From Dirofilaria immitis (Eukaryota > Nematoda > Chromadorea > Rhabditida > Onchocercidae), in NCBI GenBank assembly GCA_024305405.1, contig JAKNDB010000068.1, forward strand, positions 1,172,501-1,236,500: a DNA stretch of 64,000 bases, read 5' to 3'. The translations under genes were made by a program, and so were the position numbers. Positions 14,601-24,500 of the stretch are shown here, one piece after another. The notes under the pieces are model-generated. The model was given only the letters and a program-made list of their open reading frames with translations. It was not told the origin of the DNA and did not search any database. Each line of letters opens with the position of its first letter. Position 1 is the stretch's first letter.

Positions 14601-15039
14601 AAAACAACGAAATATTTTTTCTCGTTTGTTGATGAAACTTACCGATCTTCGAAGCCTTGCTTCTGAACAGGTATCAGATTCATTCATGTCTTTCTTAAAT
14701 TAAGTGACGACGCCGTAGCGAAAAGAAAAAATGAAAATTTATCTTTCGTGTAAGAAGGAAATTTAAATATTGCAGAGTGAAATCATTACGGGAATTAACT
14801 CGACGGGTATCGCTATTACGCCATCATCATCATTGCAACAATCATATGACGTGAAATTTACTACTACAAAACCACACCTTCAACAGCGTCAACATCTTCA
14901 ACAGCAACAACAACAGCATCAACAACAACAACAGCAACAACAGCAACAACAACATCAACAACAACAACAGCAGCAGCAGCCATATTCTTTGTACACGCAG
15001 GCGCATTATCAACCGTCAACGTCAACCGGTTATCCATAA
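8628..15039 (+). CDS. EcR: Ecdysone receptor (nuclear hormone receptor, NR1H group)
   Basis: Ligand-activated transcription factor that normally pairs with RXR/USP on ecdysone response elements. Exons: 8628-9078, 9705-9877, 11134-11325, 11581-11721, 12393-12658, 13218-13355, 13826-14054, 14510-14670, 14776-15039; about 671 residues. The N-terminal region is polyglutamine (residues about 22-89). The C4 zinc DNA-binding domain (about 251-316) reads [20 protein letters not shown]-box CEGCKG, then [10 protein letters not shown] and CRLKKC, followed by GMRPE. The ligand-binding domain (about 390-580) holds [16 protein letters not shown] and [17 protein letters not shown], both EcR-like. The start is the first ATG after an acceptor-like site at 8589; upstream exons are possible. 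Exon 3 keeps frame only if A6 at 11161-11166 is one base short. The fifth exon's acceptor is a choice: AATTCAG ending at 12392 is preferred over a weaker AG ending at 12413. The last exon ends in polyglutamine and shows no AF-2 helix. Confidence 0.93.
8691..8894 (+). repeat. CAA/CAG tract encoding polyglutamine, EcR N-terminus
   Basis: About 200 bases of mixed CAA and CAG codons, nearly all glutamine with single Glu, His, Arg and Pro interruptions. Codon mixing shows it is not a pure trinucleotide expansion. Confidence 0.95.
9524..9637. repeat. TG/TATG microsatellite in EcR intron 1
   Basis: Alternating TATG, TGTG and TATA units in the first intron. It creates a spurious cysteine- and valine-rich open frame that should not be annotated. 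Confidence 0.85.
10370..10378 (-). promoter_or_regulatory. TCAAGGTCA half-site in EcR intron 2
   Basis: TGACCTTGA on the + strand, in the large intron between the second exon and the DNA-binding-domain exon. Exact match to the NR5A/ERR extended half-site. Intronic control of EcR isoforms is an inference. Confidence 0.4.
11366..11490. repeat. Degenerate tandem repeat with ACGTGTTACGTG core, EcR intron 3
   Basis: Three diverging units of about 40-51 bases. ACGTGTTACGTG is exact at 11372-11383 and 11423-11434; the third copy has decayed. A related TTACGTG core recurs in the repeat pair at 43470-43895. Confidence 0.7.
14881..14979 (+). repeat. CAA/CAG tract encoding C-terminal polyglutamine of EcR
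   Basis: In-frame glutamine-rich run with His interruptions, in the last coding exon, shortly before the stop at 15037-15039. Confidence 0.93.
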
Positions 15040-16938
15040 CGCCAGAATTTCTTTTAGTTTCACGTGAATTTTTGTAGAATATTTGGTGAAATATATCATT
15101 AATTCGAAAATATTTTTCGGATTTCGAATTATTATTTCACGGATTATTATTTCACGCATAATACTACGTACGCTATTTGTTTGTTAAGAGCATTTGTTAA
15201 TAGCCTTCTTTAAATATTAGCATCGTTTCCAAATATCAAATTAGTTTCTTCATATTAAGTTATCATAAATAATACATATAACTGCAAGTATCAGCCGTAC
15301 AATAGAAATATTTGCTAATCGGAAACAGTAAGCAATAGATCATTTGTGATTGATCCTCGGATATATTTTAAACTTATTCCACCTCGATTGATTAACACTT
15401 TTTTTTTCGAATATATTTCCTTTTTAATTCTAACATCTTTTCGGCGAAATTTTCTAACGAAATTTGAAGAAAAGTTAAAAATTCAACGAAATTTATACAC
15501 TACAGTGCTACTGTATATTGATGACGTGAAAAAGACGTGCCACGTGAAAAATAAGATTGTAAGAAATAAAAATAAATCTATCATTGTTTAATAAACAATA
15601 ATACATTTGAAATCTTATTTCATATGTTTGTGTTTCAACATTGTGAAAGATTTTTTCTTCTACTTGTAGTAATGGATTGATTACATGTTCATTAAAAGGG
15701 ACAAGGAATTGATGATGATGATATGATAATTTCGCAAGAAGTGTTACGTAGGAAATGGAATAAATTGGAAAATAAGGTTAATTGATTATCGAAGAATGAC
15801 ATATATTTGAAATACTTAGCAAGCTCGTTTTACTGATGACAGCATTTTTCATTATGGGAATTAAGATTGGTAAGAATTCGTGTAATTCTACTGAGGTGGT
15901 AAAAATTTGTGTAATTCTAGAATTATTTTTCAAGATTAATTTCACAAATATTTCTCGTTCTCCATAATCTTTTGGTGATATTGCCATCGCACATTTTCCT
16001 TTTTGTATTACTATTTTATAAATAAAGAGAAGCAAAAAAGAAAAAAATTTTTTATTTTATAAACCTGCAAACACATTTTATTTGCTACTAAAAAGAAAAC
16101 TGGAAATAGCTACCTCATCGTAAGTTTCGAGTAAATAAAATAAACAATTTTAATAAATATACCATCTTACTTTTGCGCAATAAATTTGGGAAAAAAACGA
16201 TGCGGAAAATCGGAAATTATTAGCTTTATATCGATTGTATAATGGTTTTGGCTGATTAGAACGAAATATTCGGCATTTCGAGAATTGAAAAAATTTAATT
16301 GTCGAAATTATGACGCATTTTCCTTCAAGGTTATGAAAGAAATTGACCAACTAAGATGATTTACATTTACTATCTCTCAAATGATAAACATCAATCTACA
16401 ACATTGATGAATGATATAAGTTAAAAGTTTGTAGAGATAAGTTTGTGATTTCTAGATTTCATTTCAAAAGGATTTAATATTTTGGAATAAGGCGTGTTCA
16501 ATTCATAAAAATTTACTTACGTCTGATTCTTTGCAAAATAATGAAGTAACGATTCAAATATTCGCATTATGTCATTAATTGTTCATTTATTTTATGATTA
16601 AATTTAGAAAGAAAAATTTATACGAAACACATATCAGCTACTATTATCAATAAAATCGAAATATGTTATGATATAAATATGACTAAGTAATCAAAGAATT
16701 TTATATGGTAGAAATTTATTGTGTTTCTTAGACAAATGAAACATCGTATCCAAATCGCAGTACAAAGGTCTTTGTTCTCCTCCTCATCTACTGATCTACT
16801 AAGAAAAGCTTGCTATGTCTGGAATGTTCTAACGATCGAAGGTTTTGTGTATATTATTTGAAATATCTGTAGATGTTGTCGATCTGTCGTTCTTTGATAG
16901 CCAATCTTTTGCATAATTAACAATACTATAAGCCACTG

Positions 16939-16947
16939 TCAAGGTCA
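16939..16947 (+). promoter_or_regulatory. TCAAGGTCA half-site downstream of EcR
   Basis: Fourth exact TCAAGGTCA, about 1.9 kb past the EcR stop codon. Function is inferred from the motif and from its clustering with the other copies. Confidence 0.35.
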
Positions 16948-17162
16948 AAAATCATCCATATAAAAACAAGCTTTTCCGGTCGTAAAAGAAGTTTCAGCTT
17001 CTTTATCACTCATGCATTCTACTTCTGATTTTTATCGAGGATGCTATGCAATTCTATCAATTCCTAACACCAATCAACCAACCCTATAATAAAAATTTTT
17101 AGCTGTCGATTATGTTATCGATATTTACTAAATTGTTTTGTGTATGATAAGGATGTCATAAT

Positions 17163-17246
17163 GAAACTTTGTTGCACAACAAATTCAAAGGAAACTTTGT
17201 TGCACAACAAATTCAAATGAAACTTTGTTGCACAATAAATTCAAAT
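17163..17246. repeat. 28-base unit repeated three times in tandem
   Basis: Three head-to-tail copies starting at 17163, 17191 and 17219, nearly identical. Each contains the near-palindrome TTGTTGCACAACAA; the third copy has one change in it. The unit length is not a multiple of three, so the overlapping open frame is fortuitous. Confidence 0.9.
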
Positions 17247-18155
17247 ATACCTAATTTCCAATCGCATAAAGGCTTATCTGTTACGATAAGTGTTTATTTG
17301 CGAATACGAAATCGCTATAACGTAAATTTATTAACAAATTATTTGAAAAAGCTTCTTTTTAAAAAATTTTTTTCCATTATTTCAGTTCATTATATTTCGG
17401 GTTTCTCGAAATACCAAGCGTTTAAAACCGCTCATGTCCCGATTACGGTTGCTACTTCACACAAAAATATGGTTGATTGTTTAGTTTTCTAGTATCAGTT
17501 AAATTATCTCAAGAATTTTGGAAGAAATCGATCAAATTTGATGATAAATCGATTTGAATAAATATTAATAGTTAAAATCTTTAATTAAGAAGCTTTTTCA
17601 TCCTGTTAAAATTTTCCAAATCTAACACTATTCTTATTCGAAGGATGAAAATGAAATAAAGTTAATCTTACCATGCATGATGTCAAAATCAATGCTAGAA
17701 TGATTAGCAACATTTCTATCTTTTTTTTTTATTTTTGATTATACATCGGCAAATAGAATACAAATTATTGTAATTAATTGCAGTGAAGAAAAGGACATTT
17801 TAGGTATGGAACATAACAAATTCAGTAAATTGATTAAAGCAGTCAATTGATACTTTTTCTTCTGATTAAAGAGCCTGATGGCCTACTTTTTCCTGTCTTT
17901 CATCAAAAACACTGTAAAAACTGTAAAAATCTTAAATATTTTGTGAATGCACTTTGGAGTAAATAGATTTTCAGCATAAATGTTTCTGTACGAATAAACG
18001 TGAAGAAGTTCAATAATAAAAGCAAATAAAAAGATTCATGAGTGAATATATTAGAGAGGTATTAATTTGTAGGTCAAGATGTTGTAAATCGATTCATACC
18101 AGTAATCATGTTTGTGTGCTCAAAGTAAAGGCAGTGACTTTTGTGACCCCAGAAC

Positions 18156-18168
18156 TGACCTTTGAACT
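18156..18168 (-). promoter_or_regulatory. DR1-like nuclear receptor element
   Basis: TGACCTTTGAACT on the + strand reads AGTTCAAAGGTCA on the other: two half-sites in direct orientation with one base between. This is the DR1 arrangement used by RXR, HNF4 and COUP-type receptors. Further AGGTCA half-sites lie at about 18071 and 18219. Confidence 0.35.
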
Positions 18169-19835
18169 GTACGATGGATCCTCAGTATCAGAATCATTTC
18201 CAAAAGATGTGCTCCACGAGGTCAGTTAGATGGACAGTATCAAAAGCCATATTGGATTTCTTTTTCATATTGTTACCATCACTAATTCGTCTTATCAAAA
18301 TCTTCATCGTTGAATTCGTTGTTGTGTTAATGGTTTAATCATCCAAGCTTAGAGAATGATGTCTTTGGACTGTATTTTTGGCAACGTTTTGGAGCTTAAG
18401 TGGAGATAAAGAATTTGCAACTCTATATATCAGCAAAACAAATAAAGAATAACTTCACTATAATTTTAGCTAAAATCAATTTGCTGAATCATTCCGATTG
18501 CGATTAATATGATCATGTTTTATTTATGAATTTTCTGATTTCCAATTAAGGTCTTATCAGATAAACGATTTGAGTAACTATATAGATAATGACACCCCAA
18601 TGCAAGCACACATGGTTCATAGGGGTTTATAATCTGGAATTTTTGAAACAGAATAGAGAGTAGAATCTGCAGTACTATGTCATAGATTCTATTACATATG
18701 TAGACAATCGTATCCTGTGCCAGTCAAAAGAATCATCGCTAAAAATCTTTCATATTTTGCCACTCATCCAGAGAATCTACTTTAGATCTGTATGATATCC
18801 TAAGTTTATTATCGCAAACTTAGCATATTTTTAGGAGCAAAATTTTCTGAATGAACAAATAAGAGAATTGTGAAAAACATGAGATAAGAGATTTATGAAA
18901 AACATGGATGAAAGTAACTCACGAACCTTCCGTGAAAATAAAATTATAGAATCCTATCCATAAAAAATAGAAGTTCCCTTATTTGTTCATTTGGTAGCAG
19001 AAGCGATTTTTAATGTAATTTATGGTCAAGTCCAATTTCGATATTTTGTTAATCCATAAACTAGACTAGGAAGGAATAAATTTTATTGGTATTATAATAT
19101 TTATATAACTGAATATACAATCCCAAGCTTCCGAGTGTTCCAAATCCTAATATTCCAATGGTATATCATATACCAAAATTAATGCAACCGCGAGTAAAAC
19201 CTGTTCTAACAATTATTTCGCAAATTTATTGCACGATCAGAATTTATTCCAAAATTTTTCTCCATTCTTTATTGTAGAGTATTTCGTTTCCAATATCTGT
19301 TATTGTTATTGTCGAAAATAAGCGGTAATAGAAGCGTTACCAAAAAAAGTAAGATTTAAATTGAGTATGAATAATTGGATGGATCAATCTGATAATCAAC
19401 CTCAAAGTATATGATGTAAATTTCCTAACACTATAATAATATTGCTTATTTATCATTTGTTTATTTACTTGCTTATTGATTTCCTTATTTTATAATGTAA
19501 ATTTCTGCTAACGAAGGAATATTCATTTACGCTTTTTCGTTGCTGCAACTATCTGTTATCATTAGATAACTTTTCAATGTGCTGTTTTGTATATGTCGTA
19601 AAAGATAAGTTATTCGAAATAGTTAGTATCCATCATCTAAGAGAATGTATCATTGTCATCTGTCCAACATATACCGTCATTCTGCTACCGTAGGTTTATT
19701 TCTTTTTCGATTTTTTGTTTTTATATTATAAAATGTAGAAAACGAATAATGTAGGGAAGTGTTTCTGAAGCTTCGAAACAATTAAAATATGCGCAGCGTG
19801 AAGAAATAAAATATCAAAAAAAAAATATCAAAAAT

Positions 19836-19924
19836 TCATGAATTTATTCAATCCTACAATACTCTCGACATTTCCACGAATCATGAATTTATTCAATCCT
19901 ACAATACTCTCGACATTTCCACGA
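19836..19924. repeat. 45-base tandem duplication
   Basis: Two exact copies with 45-base period, from 19836 and from 19881. The identity suggests a very recent duplication or an assembly artefact. Confidence 0.92.
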
Positions 19925-21162
19925 TCTGTTATGTAGAATGCGAAAAAATGAATTTGCAAAGAGAACATTAATTTTTTTTTTCAATACAAAAAAAATATAA
20001 TGATGAGGTATCCACGATACTGGATATAATTATGAAGGTATATGATTATAAAGGTGTATGATATTTATTGGTATCGGAATTCATTTGTAACTATTGTTGA
20101 AGATAAGAAGTTGAGTTTGAACGGAAATAAATTGTCTCAGGAATAATATTGACATTAATTCTGAAGTATCGAAACTATTTAACTACATACAATATGAGGT
20201 GACAATATGAAAGCATTGAAAAATCTGATTTCACATTCTATCACATCTTTATTCTGAAGTTACTTTATGCAATGCTTCATGATTGAAAAGTTGATGATTT
20301 AATGATCAATAAACAGATTCTGAATGATCGTTCCATACATATCGTAATTAAGCATTTAGCCATCATAAAATACACAATGGAAGTGTTTAATGATTGGTAA
20401 AGAAATTGATGCCGTCTACGCTTAGTGACTTTCAATTGAATCACATGCTTCTACGACAGAATCATGGCTTCTTGCTACAACTTTACAAATAATAATTTGC
20501 AACATCTTTATCACATATGACTACGCTGTAAACGCTGACAGCACTATCACAACGTTGTTTTGTTGCGGCGTTTACTGTAACTTCTGTTAATCGATAATTT
20601 TAGGATTCTTACAAATGCATTAAGTATAGACGGAGAGGATGGAAGAGTCTGAAGAGGGTAAGAGAGAAAGGGAGGAAGACGGGCAGAGAACGAAAGGAAG
20701 AAAGACGTCAGTAAGATATATTATCTATCTCTCCCATAGTTGCTGTGGGCTCTTCTATCCAATTTGGAATTCTCTGCTCGTATTTCTATCGCTGACGTGT
20801 GTTTTGCGTAAAAACACGTGCTTTCTTAGTTTCACGTGAAAGAAACGAAATAAAGGCGAGCCACAGATATAGACATACGGTATGTTTCTCATTCATAAGC
20901 GCCATTTTAAAATTTGGCCAATTGTTGCAAATATACTAAATTTGACCTTTGATTCTCATTCCTAACATATATCTATTGCCGTCAAAGAAAATATGCATTT
21001 TGTGATAAATATACAGTAAAATTGCACACGTATTAAGATATTTCATGATGTACAATTTTGTTGCTTTCTATTTAATCTGATCTTGTATTTGTTCAGCAAA
21101 TGTCTGTTGAAATATTTCATTTGATGCTGTTTATTTTTATCGAATGATATTGAAATTTAGAA

Positions 21163-21225
21163 GAAAAAAAAAAAAAAAAAAAGAATGGGAATATTTTTTT
21201 GCTCTTCTCTTTCGTCCTCTCTCTA

Positions 21226-21258
<33 letters not shown>

Positions 21259-21260
21259 TC
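21163..21260. repeat. Poly-A tract and CT microsatellite
   Basis: A long A run (about 21163-21182) followed by a (CT)n run (about 21231-21258), a few hundred bases upstream of the zinc-finger gene. A polypyrimidine promoter element is possible but unproven. Confidence 0.8.
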
Positions 21261-21534
21261 TTCGTTTTCTTCTATCACTTCAATAATAACAGCAATATAA
21301 AGATAGAGATATATTAAAATATATATATATACATGAATGATTTATTTCATTTTTGTTTGAGATTTTTCACTTAGAACCGTATTTTAATTTTTTTCCGTTA
21401 TTTTGTAAAATTCAAACAGAATATTTTAACTTATTTTGCACTAACAAATTATAAGAGATATCGTTAAATTATGATGATTATTAAATATGAGAAATTTCAT
21501 TCTTTTCAGGCTTAATTACCCATAATTAACGTGC

Positions 21535-24500
21535 ATGTTTATTAACGGGAAATTTTTGCAACTGCATCAATTTATGGATGTCAGATCGCATACTGTAAGT
21601 TTTTGGTTTGATTTTTTTTTTTTTAAGTGACGATGATATTTTGGAAATTTTAGTTAAAATATCAATATTAGATATATATATCTGAAGTGATCGTTTTTTT
21701 TGTTTTATAATTTGTTACTATTTTAGTTTTGTAATTTATTAATATTCTACAGTATCCGTAACAAATACTATCTGAGTTATTATAAAAATTTGCAGACAAT
21801 ATGAGATTATTTGCACAATTACGTGATCAAGGAAATATTTTGTAATTTGTTCAATTTTAGGGTGACGGTAGAGCGGAAAACGGGAATGAAAATTACGGTT
21901 CTTCTGTACAGAAACGAAAACTTGTAAGTTCATTTTTGTAGATGATACAAATTAATAAAAATTTAGCTCACTGAAATTCAAATCAATTTTAAATCTATGA
22001 GCCAGTTTTTTTTTAGCTTCAATTATTTATATAATTGATACGAAAGTATGAGTTATTTATACCGTATGTCCTATGGTAGGTAGTACTGTAGCTCATTCGT
22101 AATTATAAATTTTCTGCTATAACATCTGTTATTTTTGTTTTGATTTTACTAATTCTTCTTTTTTCTTACGAGATTTTGTTATTTGATATCTTGAGCAGTA
22201 ATTAATATCCGTTTTGAAATTTTATTTATTTTTTTATAAATCGACTAGAACTTTTTTTCCCGCTAAACTGAATTTATGCATTTTCACTCCAACTTAATAA
22301 TAAAAAATAATAATAATTACTTTAATAGATTTGATTTTGTTTTTCATTTCGATTGCAAAAACTTATATTTTAGAATGATAAAAATTTTTTCGCATCAGTA
22401 AGATAGCACAGTTTTGGAGAGACACATCTATGAAATATTTCATGATTAAAATAGTACTACTGCTCTGTAAGTCAAATGTACTTTCCACTGCCGATAAATT
22501 CTGAGCACTTAATGCTCTATTATGTAAATTTAATTAATGAGTTTTTTACAACATATTCCCATTCGTTACTCTTTGTACTGTAGGTCCACTATGTGTATAA
22601 CTCTTCTTTCTAAATCCAAAACATTTCGATTAAACATGCACTGTATTAATAGGAATGCAGCGATTGTAGAACAATCTAAATATCGCAACACAAAACTTAT
22701 TTTAGAAATTAAACGATGTACTATGCAAGAGTTGCATAATGTAGCAATGATTTAATAGAAATATCAAGAAAAAATGAAGGTAATCAATCATAACTTATTA
22801 GCTTGGAAACAGCAAAGATTGCTTTTTGATTTACAATTTTTTTATAAATAATTTAAATTAATTTCATAGAATTTGCACTTTGCAAAAGAATTTTCTCGTC
22901 CAGTAGTATTTTTTGATTTCTGTGTGCAGAAAATAAAGTCTCTTCAGTTTCCATTCTATAGTCAGTGAAATCATCATATTTCTTACTTGCTTGAACAATA
23001 TATCATTAGTTTCTTTTTATAGTTACTTTTTTCCCGTCCATTTAAGATTCAAAATATTGTGAATAGTTTGTCCTTTGCATTATGTTTCTCAGACATCTTT
23101 GATGAGAAGTCTGGTTTTTAAAATTTTCCAAGTTCATAAAACTTATTACATCATTAAGTTCAACTCTGCTTACTTCATTTTGTGTCAAAAGTATTATCTA
23201 TTCGGTAAAATTATGACCAAAAGTTTTTCACTTCCAAGTTTTAGCATTTTCCATAATAAACATTAATATTATCAAGATTATTATGAGAGAATAGAATAGA
23301 TGAATTTCTTCTGTGAGAGGCAATGTTCTTCTGTTTTTTATTTTATCTATTTGTAGAAATCTATCACGATATGTTGTGATTATAGAAATTTATCACGATA
23401 TGTTGTATGCAAAATTCGATTTTCATTAAGAATTTACTTTCTTTAATGCAAGAATTGAAAATGACAGAAAAAAAGGAAAAGCCGATAATTTCGATATTTG
23501 AAATTGGTCAATAAAAAATAGGCGGAAATAATAACTTTCGAACTTCTTTAGCTTAGAATGAAATTCTATGAACTTTTCAATAAATATAAGGCTAAATTCA
23601 GCAAAAACTAAGCATTTTTAGTTATTTCTTTACCTTGAACAAGGTATGAAGTATGAACGCATCAATTCATTTTTATCTCTTGCAAGGATTCTAAATTTTA
23701 AATGTATTTGTTCTTAGCCCTTTCGAAGGATATTAATTGTGAACGCATTTTATAAATGATAAACATCAGCCTTTTGGAGGTTTTAGTGGGAAAAAAATTA
23801 CTACAGTAGCATAGAATTTATGAATTTTGTACACTCGAATTAATCTTGTGATGTTATTTTTAGATTAATTGCGATGCTGATCAGTTGACACATTTAGTAT
23901 ATGAACGAGCACTAGAAGAAGTTAATGAACTAGATAAGAAACGCCAACGTTTGGAGGTCGAGGGAAATAAACAACTAGCGGCAAAACAAGAACAGCAAAT
24001 TCAGAAAAAAAGAATGTATGGAAATCTAAATCCTTTTTCAAGTTGTTCTCGAACATTTTTATTCCCACAGTTTTTTATCATTAGATTATGCTTATGAGTT
24101 TGTTTTTGTTTATATAGTAAGTTAAATAATTAGCATCATAATTAGTATAGAGATAGGGCAGATCTCATACTTAACCATGGATCTTCAACATTTAAGATTA
24201 CCATCATGAAGTGATAATCTATGATGAACTTTTACACTTAAAGTGTGGATAATTTTTATGTTGATGAACAACTCGCAGCTCTTTAAAGGTTTTTAAATTA
24301 AAAAAATTCAAGGTGATCAGCGCTCGACCTTCGATTAATTTCACAGCACTGGTTGGTTATAAGCGTCTACAATATGCCGGACCGCATGAATCGAGAACAA
24401 CTGTCAGTCGCTTGTACAATTTCGATAAGCTTGCAAATATCAGTGGAGGTTTTCGATTATATCTTCGACTTATGACGGATGCTATATTAAATGAGATCTG

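Larger units (their letters stand above)
15040..21534. other. Intergenic: EcR 3' flank and zinc-finger gene upstream region
   Basis: EcR 3' UTR signals are plausible: AATAAA at 15565-15570 and 15590-15595, about 550 bases after the stop. No independent gene is supported. The stretch holds a 28-base triplicate repeat (17163-17246), a 63-codon open frame with an AF-2-like segment (18038-18229), a DR1-like element (18156-18168), a TCAAGGTCA site (16939-16947), a 45-base tandem duplication (19836-19924), an inverted repeat (18849-18867 against 18973-18991), two CACGTG E-boxes 18 bases apart (20815-20820 and 20833-20838) and a poly-A plus CT microsatellite (21163-21260). Confidence 0.6.

Noticed and set aside
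17169..17492. 107-codon open frame downstream of EcR
   Set aside because: Starts in a 28-base tandem repeat whose unit is not a multiple of three; no splice context or recognisable domain.
20815..20838. Two CACGTG E-boxes 18 bases apart upstream of the zinc-finger gene
   Set aside because: Noted as sites only. Several other CACGTG copies occur in the window and nothing ties them to a promoter.
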